Assembly: GCA_964607765.1 (NCBI GenBank)
Contig: CAZSNT010000083.1
Span: 1-43,177, forward strand
Direction of reading: 5' to 3'
Length of the DNA: 43,177 nucleotides
Source of the DNA: CAZSNT01 sp964607765
GTDB lineage: Bacteria > Verrucomicrobiota > Lentisphaeria > Oligosphaerales > JABHEG01
The position numbers and the translations under genes were made by a program. Below are positions 9,295-17,128 of this stretch, one piece after another. The notes beneath the pieces are model-generated. The model saw only the letters and a program-made list of their open reading frames with translations. It searched no databases and was not told the DNA's origin. The stretch's first letter is position 1. Every line of letters starts with the position of its first letter.

Positions 9295-10666
9295 GGAAGC
9301 ACTCCAGGGCATTGACCTGCCGCAAGTCTTCAGCCGGATGCTCGAAGAGATCCCCTGGACGAGTCTTCGCGCCTACGTGCAATCGAACAGTCAGTTGCTG
9401 AAACTGTGCACGATCGGCGGGCACCGCCTGGAGCCGAAGCGGCGCAAGAGAATCCACTCAGTCCTTCTGAAGGAAGCGAAGAAGGCTGAATTCTCGCAGG
9501 CATTCTGCAATCCCCTGTTCGCTGTCTGGTATCCCGTCCACGAAGACCTGCACAAGTCCCTGGAAGAATACTTCCATTCCGACGAGTACAAGGCGTACCG
9601 TGAAGAGAAAGAACTGTCTGAAGACAGCTACGTGCTGCCCGACGACGTCTTTGACAGCAACTTCAAGGTCGAGCAGTTGGAGCAGTGGCGCATTCTGCTG
9701 TGCTACAGCCCGCTGCAGCTCACCGATGAGCAGACCTCCAAGATCCTGGACGATAACCAAGGCAACGTGGAACTGCTTCGGCGGCTCCGTGAGGCGGAGG
9801 AACGACTCCAGGAGGCCGAGAAGGAGAGGTCGCGCCTCGCCACGGAAAGCAAACGGCTCAAGAAAGAGTTCCAGCAGAGCAACAAAGACGCGGCCGCACA
9901 GAAGAAGACCAACCGCGAGCTGCGCGCCGAAGTCAGCGCGCTGGAGAACAGAGCGGATGCGGCACAGACGGAGAACAAGCGCCTGAGCGAAGAGCTGCGT
10001 GAAGCGGAGCGCAAGATCGCCGGCGGTCTGTCTGAAGCGAAGGCCGCGATGCAGGCCGACATGCTGCGGCTGGAGAACGACCTGAAGCGGGCCCAGGAGC
10101 AGCTCATAGAGTGGCAGGCCAAGTACGAGCAGCAGCGCCTGGAGTGCCGTGACTTCGAGGAGAAGCTGGACAACACACGTCAGGATCTGCGCAAAGAACG
10201 TCACATCCTGGAACAGGCTCAGGACGAGATCGACTTCCTCAGTTCATTCCCGAACCTGCTTCTGAGCAAGTTCGATTGGCCCAAGGTCGGCACGCAGATG
10301 AAGCTGACGCCGACTCTCAGGCGACAGTTCAACAGCCTGATCAGGCGCCTCAACTATGAGAAGGACATGACGCTGTCCCTCGAGGGCTCCCTGAGCGAGT
10401 TCTGGGGCGGCCTGATGCGCAAGGAGGAGGAGCTCATCCAGGCGGTCAGCGAAAGCAATACGCGGGAAGTGATGAGCGGCGGCGTCGAAGAGTACTGGCT
10501 GAATATGACCGACGCCTTCGAGGACGTTCGCATCAGCCTGGAAGCGCGCTGTATCCTGCTGAAGATGTTGCACGAGATTTTCTACCAAGTACTGGAGATG
10601 GATGATTTGGAGGAACCGATCGTGCCGAAGAAGTCGGCGCGCAGCAAAGGCTTGACTTCGGTCTGA
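9281..10666 (+). CDS. Coiled-coil protein of unknown function
   Basis: A 461-residue soluble protein with no signal peptide or membrane segment. Residues about 160-325 are a long, nearly uninterrupted coiled coil (LRRLREAEERLQEAEKERS, ENKRLSEELREAERK). It is flanked by an N-terminal domain with charged helices and a C-terminal helical domain (ISLEARCILLKMLHEIFYQV) with a basic tail PKKSARSK. The start is firm: AAGGAG is 10 bases upstream, inside the end of the preceding gene. The layout recalls rod-like scaffold or filament proteins, but I cannot assign a family. It is co-encoded with the basic protein at 8947 and sits between two tRNA genes. Confidence 0.75.
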   Translation: MLENKEALQGIDLPQVFSRMLEEIPWTSLRAYVQSNSQLLKLCTIGGHRLEPKRRKRIHSVLLKEAKKAEFSQAFCNPLFAVWYPVHEDLHKSLEEYFHSDEYKAYREEKELSEDSYVLPDDVFDSNFKVEQLEQWRILLCYSPLQLTDEQTSKILDDNQGNVELLRRLREAEERLQEAEKERSRLATESKRLKKEFQQSNKDAAAQKKTNRELRAEVSALENRADAAQTENKRLSEELREAERKIAGGLSEAKAAMQADMLRLENDLKRAQEQLIEWQAKYEQQRLECRDFEEKLDNTRQDLRKERHILEQAQDEIDFLSSFPNLLLSKFDWPKVGTQMKLTPTLRRQFNSLIRRLNYEKDMTLSLEGSLSEFWGGLMRKEEELIQAVSESNTREVMSGGVEEYWLNMTDAFEDVRISLEARCILLKMLHEIFYQVLEMDDLEEPIVPKKSARSKGLTSV

Positions 10667-10684
10667 CTTTCGACGCTTCTGCGT

Positions 10685-10713
10685 TTGACCCGACGCACCT
10701 GGACGGGTATTGT
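10685..10713 (+). promoter_or_regulatory. tRNA-Val promoter
   Basis: TTGACC (10685-10690), a 17-bp spacer and TATTGT (10708-10713) make a strong sigma70 match 19 bases before the first base of tRNA-Val. Confidence 0.7.
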
Positions 10714-10732
10714 AAGGGGCTCACGAAGTTCC

Positions 10733-10809
10733 GGGCGATTAGCTCAGTTGGCTAGAGCACTTGCTCGACACGCAAGGGGTCACAGGTTCAAGTCCTGTAT
10801 CGCCCACCA
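10733..10809 (+). tRNA. tRNA-Val (GAC) with C33
   Basis: Acceptor stem GGGCGAT/ATCGCCC, D arm GCTC/GAGC, anticodon stem CTTGC/GCAAG and T arm ACAGG/CCTGT all pair, and CCA is encoded. The seven-base anticodon loop is TCGACAC, placing GAC at 34-36 (Val, decoding GUC/GUU). Discriminator A73 fits Val identity. Position 33 is C instead of the near-universal U, so the U-turn nucleotide is missing. It has its own promoter and terminator, so it is transcribed as a single unit. Confidence 0.93.
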
Positions 10810-10820
10810 TTTCGACAGAA

Positions 10821-10854
10821 GCCCCGTGCCAGGGAACCTGCGCACGGGGCTTTT
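10821..10854 (+). terminator. Intrinsic terminator after tRNA-Val
   Basis: GCCCCGTGC (10821-10829) pairs perfectly with GCACGGGGC (10842-10850), followed by TTTT and then GCTT. It begins 11 nt after the tRNA CCA end and insulates the tRNA from the Bat-region genes downstream. Confidence 0.9.
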
Positions 10855-10981
10855 GCTTGCCCCGGCTGCACGCCGCACCAGGTACACACCGTCATTCACA
10901 GCCGTCGTCGGAACAGTATCGGTCCGTGTTGGTCCAATAGGGCGTAAAGGATGACCACTTACCGAACAGCTTGGAGTGTCC

Positions 10982-11878
10982 ATGACAGGTACCGACCGCG
11001 CCAGCCGCGCCCCTGAGCGCGCGCAGACACACACCGCCGCCCTTCTGCTGATTGCCGTGCTCCTGACAGCGACGCCCGGGACAGCAGAGCAGGCCGGCCC
11101 GGTCCGAACACGACTGGTGAGCGATGTAAGCCAGGCGGTGCCCGGACGCGCTTTCTGGCTGGGCGTAGAGCTGACGATAGACGCCGGCTGGCACGTCTAC
11201 TGGCAGAACGCGGGCGAGTCGGGCGTGCCCACTCAGGTGACATGGCAGTTGCCCGAGGGCTGGCACGCCTGCGCTGTGCTCTGGCCCGTGCCCGAACGGT
11301 TCGACGACCCCCCGCTGGTGACCTACGGCTACCGCGACAAAGTCGTGCTGCTGAGCCGCATCGTCCCGGGGCCCGCCGGGTCGGATGCACCCAGTCGCGT
11401 CACGGTCGCCGCCGATGTCCGGTGGATGGCATGCAAGGAGATCTGCCGCCCGGGACAGGGAACCGCCTCACTCGAACTGGACGTTGGGAGTCCGCGCAGC
11501 AAGCCGCGCAGACAGACCGCAGCATGCACCTTGACTCGAGGCTTCCTGGCCGGAATACCGGCCGCCCAGTGCGGCTGGAGAGCGACTGCAGAGATCAGCG
11601 AGGGCAAGGCGGCCCTGCGCGTCACGGCACCGGATCACGTGCCCGCCGAGACCACACGCACGCTGCATTTGTTTCCCCTGCTCCAGGGGCTGGTCGGGGA
11701 GCAGGCGCCCGCGCGCAAGGGAGACGCACCGGGCATCCTGCGTTTCACCGTCCGAGGCCCTGCATTGACAGCGGGAACGGCGGGGCGTCTTGCAGGTATT
11801 CTGGCCCCGCCGGGGCGGAAAGCACAGAAACAGTGGCGCGCGGTACGGATCACCGTGCCATTGCCGGATTCGCGCTGA
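10982..11878 (+). CDS. Periplasmic DsbD-alpha-like domain protein
   Basis: A 298-residue exported protein. A signal peptide ends near TATPGTAEQ (about residue 36). The domain resembles the N-terminal (alpha/DsbC-like) domain of ScsB/DsbD proteins, with GWHVYWQNAGESG and the Cys pair C151-x3-C155 in WMACKEICRPGQ. In that family the domain passes electrons from a transmembrane DsbD core to periplasmic thiols; here the core and thioredoxin domains are absent, so it must work with a separate partner. GGAG lies six bases before the ATG at 10982; an in-frame GTG at 10976 is an alternative. It precedes moxR by 160 nt. An imperfect TCCGGC/GCCGGA hairpin without a T-run follows its stop. Confidence 0.8.
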   Translation: MTGTDRASRAPERAQTHTAALLLIAVLLTATPGTAEQAGPVRTRLVSDVSQAVPGRAFWLGVELTIDAGWHVYWQNAGESGVPTQVTWQLPEGWHACAVLWPVPERFDDPPLVTYGYRDKVVLLSRIVPGPAGSDAPSRVTVAADVRWMACKEICRPGQGTASLELDVGSPRSKPRRQTAACTLTRGFLAGIPAAQCGWRATAEISEGKAALRVTAPDHVPAETTRTLHLFPLLQGLVGEQAPARKGDAPGILRFTVRGPALTAGTAGRLAGILAPPGRKAQKQWRAVRITVPLPDSR

Positions 11879-11954
11879 TCCGGCTTGCGCCGGACACACC
11901 CCCCCCCCCGGTAGAAGAAGCGGGTGGGCTGGGTCTGCCAGGGGTAACAACACT

Positions 11955-12020
11955 GAATACCGGACACCGAGTCCGCTCTGGCAACCCTCAATTCACAGTT
12001 CTCAACGCACAACGCACAAT
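11955..12020 (+). repeat. Short-word A/C-rich leader before moxR
   Basis: The spacer contains repeated words on the coding strand, such as CAATTCACAG, CTCAACGCACAACGCACAATG. It is low in G and ends about five bases before the moxR ribosome binding site GAGGAG. It resembles in composition and position the spacers before trpG, the parvulin gene, the GT4 gene and the WbpD-like gene. Confidence 0.5.
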
Positions 12021-12038
12021 GTCCGAGGAGATGACGAG

Positions 12039-13028
12039 ATGGCAGTTGATGTGAAGCAGATTGGGGACAGGGTCGAGAAAGAGAGCGCCCTGCTGACCCG
12101 CATCCGAGACGAGATCGGCAAGGTGATCGTCGGCCAGGAGGGTTTGGTGGACCGCCTTCTGCTGGCGCTGCTATGCAATAATCACGTGCTCATCGAGGGT
12201 GTCCCCGGCCTGGCCAAGACCTTGTCGGTGACCACCCTGGCCCGGACGATTCAGGCTTCGTTCCAGCGTATCCAGTTCACGCCGGACCTGCTGCCCGCGG
12301 ACCTGCTGGGGACGCTCATCTACAATCCGAAGTCGGGCGAGTTCACCACCAAACGCGGGCCCGTTTTCGCCAATATCATCCTCGCCGACGAGATCAACCG
12401 CGCACCGGCCAAGGTCCAGAGCGCGCTCCTGGAAGCAATGCAGGAACGCCAGGTGACTTTGGGCGATGAGACGTTCCGGCTCGACGACCCGTTCCTGGTG
12501 CTGGCCACACAGAACCCCATCGAGCAGGAGGGCACCTACCCGTTGCCCGAAGCGCAGGTGGACCGTTTCATGCTCAAACTGAAAGTCACCTACCCGTCCC
12601 GCGGCGAAGAGCTCAAAATCCTGCGGAAGATGGCCAAGTCGGCCCCGAATCTGGATGTCACGCCGGTCGTGGAGCCGAGTGACGTGGTCCGGCTGCGCCG
12701 GCTCGCCGACGAGATCTTCATGGATGAGAAGATCGAAGAGTACATCGTGAGCCTTGTCGAGGCCAGCCGATCGCCTGAGACCTATAAACTCGACATCGCC
12801 GACCTGATCCGATACGGCGCATCTCCCCGGGCCACCATCTACCTGGCCATGGCGGCCAAGGGGCACGCGCTGCTGCAAGGCCGCGGCTACGTCACGCCGC
12901 AGGATGTGAAGTCCATCGCCATGGACGTGTTACGGCACCGGGTCATCGTGACCTACGAGGCCGAGGCGGAAGAGAAGACCTCCGAAGACATAGTCCAGCA
13001 GATCCTCGACACCGTGGAAGTACCATGA
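12039..13028 (+). CDS. MoxR-family AAA+ ATPase
   Basis: A 329-residue MoxR ATPase. Walker A is GVPGLAKT (54-61), Walker B ILADEIN (114-120), and sensor-type motif ATQNPIEQEGTYPLPEAQ follows. MoxR proteins act as chaperones that load cofactors or remodel VWA-domain partners; here the VWA partners are encoded a few genes downstream. The ATG at 12039 is supported by GAGGAG eight bases upstream; the open frame to 11790 has no similarity. Its stop overlaps the next gene's ATG (ATGA), so it is coupled to the DUF58 protein, the usual partner. Confidence 0.95.
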   Translation: MAVDVKQIGDRVEKESALLTRIRDEIGKVIVGQEGLVDRLLLALLCNNHVLIEGVPGLAKTLSVTTLARTIQASFQRIQFTPDLLPADLLGTLIYNPKSGEFTTKRGPVFANIILADEINRAPAKVQSALLEAMQERQVTLGDETFRLDDPFLVLATQNPIEQEGTYPLPEAQVDRFMLKLKVTYPSRGEELKILRKMAKSAPNLDVTPVVEPSDVVRLRRLADEIFMDEKIEEYIVSLVEASRSPETYKLDIADLIRYGASPRATIYLAMAAKGHALLQGRGYVTPQDVKSIAMDVLRHRVIVTYEAEAEEKTSEDIVQQILDTVEVP

Positions 13029-13906
13029 TCCCGCGCGAACTCGCCAAAAAGATCCGCTACCTCCAGATCTACACGAGCAAGGCGGTCAACGATATCCTCG
13101 CCGGCGAGTACGAGAGCGTGTTCAAAGGCAGGGGCATGGAGTTCGACGAGGTACGAGAGTACCAACCCGGCGACGAAGTGCGCTCCATCGATTGGAATGT
13201 CACGGCGCGCATGGGGCATCCCTATGTGAAGCGTTTTGAGGAGGAGCGTGAGCTGTCCGTCGTGTTCCTGGTCGATCTGTCCGCATCCGGCGCCTTCGGC
13301 AGCATGCAGAAGCTGAAGAACGAAGTGGCTGCAGAGCTCTGTGCGCTCTTGGCGTTCGCCGCCATCAAGAACAACGACAAAGTCGGCCTGATCGTGTTCA
13401 CCGACTGCATCGAGCTGTTCATTCCGCCGGGCAAAGGCGTCTCACACGTACTCAGGCTCATCCGGGAACTACTCAACTTCACCCCGCGTCAGGCACAGAC
13501 GAACATCGCGGAGGGACTCGACTACCTCGGCCGCGTGACTCACAAACGCAGTGTGGTGTTCCTGGTGTCCGACTTCCTGGGCGAGGGTTTCGAGAAGCGA
13601 ATGCGCGTTCTGGGCAAGCGCCACGACCTGATCGCGGTTTCCGTCACCGACCCGCGCGAGATCAGGATGCCGAATGTGGGCCTCATAGAGCTCGAAGACG
13701 CGGAAACGGGCGAGATCATTGTCATCGACACGGGCAGTACCGCCGTGCGCCGGCGCTACGAGGGCCTGGGCCGCGAGCGAACCGCCGAACTGGAGGAGCT
13801 TTTCCGATCCATGGGTGTCGACCACATCCCCGTCCTGACGAACGAAGACTACGTGCGCAAGCTCGTCGTGTTCTTCCGCACACGCGAGCGGAGGATGCGC
13901 ACATGA
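13025..13906 (+). CDS. DUF58 domain protein (MoxR partner)
   Basis: A 293-residue cytoplasmic protein with the DUF58 signature EFDEVREYQPGDEVRSIDWN (39-58). A VWA-like fold follows (VFLVDLSASG, NIAEGL, VFLVSDF). DUF58 proteins are almost always paired with MoxR and the Bat proteins and are thought to be the VWA-type client or adaptor of the ATPase. It overlaps moxR by 4 nt. It is followed by an 81-nt spacer containing a short-word hairpin repeat. Confidence 0.93.
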   Translation: MIPRELAKKIRYLQIYTSKAVNDILAGEYESVFKGRGMEFDEVREYQPGDEVRSIDWNVTARMGHPYVKRFEEERELSVVFLVDLSASGAFGSMQKLKNEVAAELCALLAFAAIKNNDKVGLIVFTDCIELFIPPGKGVSHVLRLIRELLNFTPRQAQTNIAEGLDYLGRVTHKRSVVFLVSDFLGEGFEKRMRVLGKRHDLIAVSVTDPREIRMPNVGLIELEDAETGEIIVIDTGSTAVRRRYEGLGRERTAELEELFRSMGVDHIPVLTNEDYVRKLVVFFRTRERRMRT

Positions 13907-13910
13907 CCCC

Positions 13911-13966
13911 CTGAACACTGAGCCCTGAACACTGAATCCTGCTGGACAGCAGGAAACACTGAACAC
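13911..13966 (+). repeat. CTGAACACTGA-word repeat with palindromic core, copy 1
   Basis: A run of CTGAACACTGA-type words with a central palindrome CCTGCTGGACAGCAGG (13938-13953). The 41-nt segment 13926-13966 recurs at 26645-26685, identical except that the two central bases are GA here and TC there, so the 16-nt core is present in opposite orientation. It lies between two same-strand genes, ending 21 nt before the parvulin start. Confidence 0.85.
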
Positions 13967-13987
13967 CCCTACCGAGAGAACGGTGCC

Positions 13988-15394
13988 ATGGCAGAAGACC
14001 TGGATCTATCCCTTCCCCAACGTTCACCCGTCGCCAGCCCAAAGGCAAAGGCTGCACCGACGGGGTTGCTCGTGCTCCTGCTGCTCGCCGTGCTCGTCAA
14101 TATCGGCCTCACGCTGCGCGGGCCGTCGCGGCCGAGCGCCAAGGGCCGGCAGAACAACGTTCAGCTCGCCGTTGACCCGCAACGCAAACTCGCGCTCCGA
14201 CTCGAAAAGCAACAGCTCAACGTGCCGGCCGCACAGGCCTGGCAACAGTACCTCCGTCAGACGGATGCGGACGACGAGAAGGCCGCCCGAATCTGGTACC
14301 GGATCGGCACACTGCATCAGCAGGAAGGTAACTACGTGGAAGCCTTGGACGCGTTCTACCGCTCCGAGGGATTCGCAGCGCTGGGGGAGATCGAAGATGA
14401 GATCGGGCGCCGTGCCCAGGAATGCCTGGAAGCGTTGGGCAAGTTCGCCGCTCTCCGCTATGAACTGGCCGGTCGCGTCGGGGCGGACGACGAGACAAAG
14501 GCGAGCGGCGAGGACGTGGTGGCGGAGATAGGAGCGCACAAGATAACTGAAGCTCACTTGGACCACGCCATCGAGTCCATGATCGAGAACCAGCTCCGCC
14601 AATTCGCAGCCCACTTGCCGGAAGAGCAGCTCCACGCACAGAAAGAGGCGTTCCTCAAACGCTTTACTGCGTCCAGGGAACGGCTGCAACTGCTGAACCA
14701 GATCGTCATGGAGGAAGTCCTCTACCGCAAAGCACGGGCCACCGCCCTGCACGACGCACCGGACGTGCAGCGGATGTTGCGCGACACGGAACGGAAAATC
14801 CTGGCGCAGAAGCTAATCGAAAAGCGCATGTCGGAGCAGATCAAGATAACGCCCGGCGACGTGCAGACTTACTTCGAGGCGAACCGTGACGACTACGTCC
14901 AGCCCGAGCGCGCCAAGGTGAACCACATCCTCCTTGACGACCAAGAGAAGGCCGAGGCCGCCCTGACCAGTTTGAGAGAGGGCAAGAGCTTTGCTGACCT
15001 GGCCAAGGGGATTTCCGCAGATGAAGCCACTGCCAAGAATGGTGGGGAAATCACCGGATGGATTGAGAAGGGCAGTCAGCACATCCCGGGCCTCGGCGCC
15101 ATGCCCGAGGCGGTTGCCGCCATCATCGGAACGGAGCCGGACATGGTCGTCGAGCAGCCTTTCAAGAGCGACAAGGGCTTCCATGTGTTCATGGTGCGCG
15201 AGCGCGAGCCGGAACGCCGGAAGGACTTTGACGAGGTCCGGCAGCACGTGCAGCAGGCCCTGCGACAGGGCAAAGAGGTGGAGGTCCAACAGCAACTCCT
15301 CGCCGAGCTCAAGAAGGAGTTCGATGTGGTCATCCACTTTGCCAAGTTCAGCGATGCAGGAGACGGAGAGAAGAAAGACACAGCAGCACCGTAG
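13988..15394 (+). CDS. Membrane-anchored parvulin-type peptidyl-prolyl isomerase
   Basis: A 468-residue envelope protein. One membrane helix at about 25-43 (GLLVLLLLAVLVNIGLTL) anchors it, with a short cytoplasmic head. Residues about 60-155 are TPR-like helices (RIWYRIGTLHQQEGNYVEALDAF). A SurA/PpiC-type N-domain (EAHLDHAIESMIENQL) follows, and then a C-terminal parvulin domain (about 306-400) with KVNHILLDD, GKSFADLAK, NGGEITGW and GFHVFMV. It likely helps fold exported proteins. The usual parvulin landmarks are present. Its place inside the Bat cluster suggests that it assists assembly of the Bat complex or its substrates. The start is supported by GAGAG upstream. Confidence 0.88.
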   Translation: MAEDLDLSLPQRSPVASPKAKAAPTGLLVLLLLAVLVNIGLTLRGPSRPSAKGRQNNVQLAVDPQRKLALRLEKQQLNVPAAQAWQQYLRQTDADDEKAARIWYRIGTLHQQEGNYVEALDAFYRSEGFAALGEIEDEIGRRAQECLEALGKFAALRYELAGRVGADDETKASGEDVVAEIGAHKITEAHLDHAIESMIENQLRQFAAHLPEEQLHAQKEAFLKRFTASRERLQLLNQIVMEEVLYRKARATALHDAPDVQRMLRDTERKILAQKLIEKRMSEQIKITPGDVQTYFEANRDDYVQPERAKVNHILLDDQEKAEAALTSLREGKSFADLAKGISADEATAKNGGEITGWIEKGSQHIPGLGAMPEAVAAIIGTEPDMVVEQPFKSDKGFHVFMVREREPERRKDFDEVRQHVQQALRQGKEVEVQQQLLAELKKEFDVVIHFAKFSDAGDGEKKDTAAP

Positions 15395-15400
15395 ACAGGG

Positions 15401-16047
15401 ATGTGGCTCCCCTTCAGGGAGCGGCGGTTCGGCATGGACGCCCATATCCCAGGGATCCTCCCTGGGCTGTCATGTTGGTCGCCTTCAGCGACCCGGAGTA
15501 GTCCCAAGTCACCAACGGGGACCAACATCACAGCAGACCCGGAGCAAACCCAGGTCCCCAACGGGGACCAACATCACAGCCAGGGGTGCAACCCCTGGAC
15601 GCGGCCGAGACAAAGAACAAGACCCAAGTCCCCAACGGGGACCAACATCACAGCAGACCGCGGAGTAGACCCAGGTCCCCGACGGGGACCAACATCACAG
15701 CCAGGGGTGCAACCCCCGGACGTGGCGAGGCAAAGAACAAGACCCAGGCCCCCAACGGGGACCAACATCACGGCAGACCCGGAGCAAACCCAGGTCCCCA
15801 ACGGGGACCAACATCACAGCCAGGGGTGCAACCCCTGGACGCGGCNNNNNNNNNNNNNNNNNNNNNNNNNNNNNNNNNNNNNNNNNNNNNNNNNNNNNNN
15901 NNNNNNNNNNNNNNNNNNNNNNNNNNNNNNNNNNNNNNNNNNNNNGTAAACCCAGATCCCCAACGGGGACCAACATCACAGCCAGGGGTGCAACCCCTGG
16001 GCGCGGCCGAGCCGCCACATGCCCTGCTCCCCGAAGGGGAGCCACAT
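15401..16047 (+). repeat. Hairpin repeat array, higher-order period about 120 bp
   Basis: Noncoding array between the parvulin and lipoprotein genes. The core, GTCCCC-AAC-GGGGAC followed by CAACAT, has CAACAT-containing copies at 15521, 15567, 15641, 15688, 15761, 15807 and 15969. Spacings alternate 46-47 and 73-74, giving a unit of about 120 bp. The longer half also carries CCAGGGGT-GCA-ACCCCTGG. The left edge has hairpins GCTCCC-CTTCA-GGGAGC (15406-15422), CCCAGGG-ATCCT-CCCTGGG (15448-15466) and GGTCGC-CTTCA-GCGACC (15477-15493); the first and third are preceded by ATGTKG, the reverse complement of the CCAACAT/CCACAT tail. The right edge is GCTCCCC-GAA-GGGGAGC + CACAT (16026-16047). ORFs through the array are repeat artefacts. 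Confidence 0.9.
15846..15945. other. Assembly gap (100 N)
   Basis: Exactly 100 ambiguous bases inside the tandem hairpin array. The phase of the repeat on either side does not match a 100-bp spacing, so the length is a placeholder. The true array may be longer or shorter. Confidence 0.98.
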
Positions 16048-16048
16048 G
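16036..16048 (+). promoter_or_regulatory. Ribosome binding site and start codon supplied by a repeat hairpin
   Basis: The 3' arm of the last hairpin of the array reads GGGGAGC, followed by CACAT and then G. GGGGAG thus lies five bases before an ATG whose first two bases come from the repeat tail CACAT. The hairpin, when folded, would hide this Shine-Dalgarno sequence. Confidence 0.55.
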
Positions 16049-17128
16049 AAGACACGTATGCCAGGACACGCAAGACAACATGATCCCGCGCAACGGCGAC
16101 ACGCAGGCGTCCGGCTGTCTGCCGCGGGTATTCTCGCGGCTCTCGTCGCGCTGCTGGCTGTCTCCTGCTCCCCCCCAACGCCGGACGCTGGAGAACAGGA
16201 ACCGGAGGGGATCGAGAAAGTCTACGAGCGCGGCCCCGTGACACTGCGGGTGACTATCGACCGCAAAGAGATCTCCATCGCCGAACGCGTGAACCTGACG
16301 CTCGCTGTCGAGGCTCGGGAGTCCTACGAGGTCGCCCTGCCGAAGTTCGGTGAGAAACTCGAACAGTTCGGCATCGTGGACTACCGCACACCGCAGCCAA
16401 AACTCGTCGACAAGGACACGGTCCTGCACAGCAAGCTCTACACACTCGAGCCGTTCCTCTCAGGCGAGTACACGATCCCACCGATGACGGTGCACTTCTG
16501 GCAGAAAGAGACAGAGAAAGAGAACGCGCATGAGCTTGAGACCGAAGCGCTGACTGTAACGGTCAAATCCCTTCTTCCCGAACAGCTCGAAGACCTCCAG
16601 ATCCGCGACATTGCGCCGCCGGCTGAGTTGCCGCCCCCCCCCGTACAATGGCTGTGGCTGGGCGCGGCAGCGGCAACTCTCGTCTGCGTTGGCATCGGTA
16701 CATGGCTGTGGCGCCGCGGCAGACGCCACGGTGACACCGCCAGGACAGTTCGCATTCCCGCACACGAACGCGCGTTCGCCACGCTGCAGCAGATCGTGGA
16801 CGAGGACCTGGTCGGCAAAGGCCAGGTGAAGCTGTTCTACACGCGCGTCTCCGACGTGCTCCGCCACTACCTGGAGGACCGTTTTGAGCTCCACGCCCCG
16901 GAACAGACCACGGAGGAGTTCCTCGCTGCGTTCAGGGAATCGCCGCTGCTGACGTCCGACGCGGTCCTGCAGGCGTCGCATCAGGCGCTGTTGCGCAACT
17001 TCCTGACCCACTGCGATCTGGTCAAGTTCGCGGAGCACCAGCCCGGGACGGACGAGATTCAGAAGACGTTCGATTGCTGCAAGACGTTCATAGTGGAAAC
17101 CCAAGAAGACCCGAAACATGCGCTTTGA
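16046..17128 (+). CDS. Bat-cluster lipoprotein with BatD-like/DUF4381-like layout
   Basis: A 360-residue envelope protein. A hydrophobic signal ends in LLAVSC-SPP, giving a lipobox Cys at about 41. A beta-rich periplasmic domain (VTLRVTIDRKEISIAERVNLTL) resembles the N-terminal repeat of BatD. A membrane helix (LWLGAAAATLVCVGIGTWLW, about 200-220) is followed by a cytoplasmic helical domain of the type seen in DUF4381 proteins (GQVKLFYTRVSDVLRHYLEDRF). Its role is presumably structural within the Bat complex. The start at 16046 is set by GGGGAG in the adjacent hairpin; the open frame continues nine codons further into the repeat. It overlaps batA by 11 nt. Confidence 0.78.
   Translation: MKTRMPGHARQHDPAQRRHAGVRLSAAGILAALVALLAVSCSPPTPDAGEQEPEGIEKVYERGPVTLRVTIDRKEISIAERVNLTLAVEARESYEVALPKFGEKLEQFGIVDYRTPQPKLVDKDTVLHSKLYTLEPFLSGEYTIPPMTVHFWQKETEKENAHELETEALTVTVKSLLPEQLEDLQIRDIAPPAELPPPPVQWLWLGAAAATLVCVGIGTWLWRRGRRHGDTARTVRIPAHERAFATLQQIVDEDLVGKGQVKLFYTRVSDVLRHYLEDRFELHAPEQTTEEFLAAFRESPLLTSDAVLQASHQALLRNFLTHCDLVKFAEHQPGTDEIQKTFDCCKTFIVETQEDPKHAL

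Noticed and set aside
15501..15845. CRISPR array
   Set aside because: The repeats contain internal hairpins and the intervening sequences are themselves repeated in an alternating pattern, so there are no unique spacers. No cas gene is nearby.
15401..16083. Open reading frames through the hairpin array
   Set aside because: They translate as P-N-G-D-Q-H-H-type repeats created by the DNA repeat, run through the N gap, and exist in several frames on both strands.
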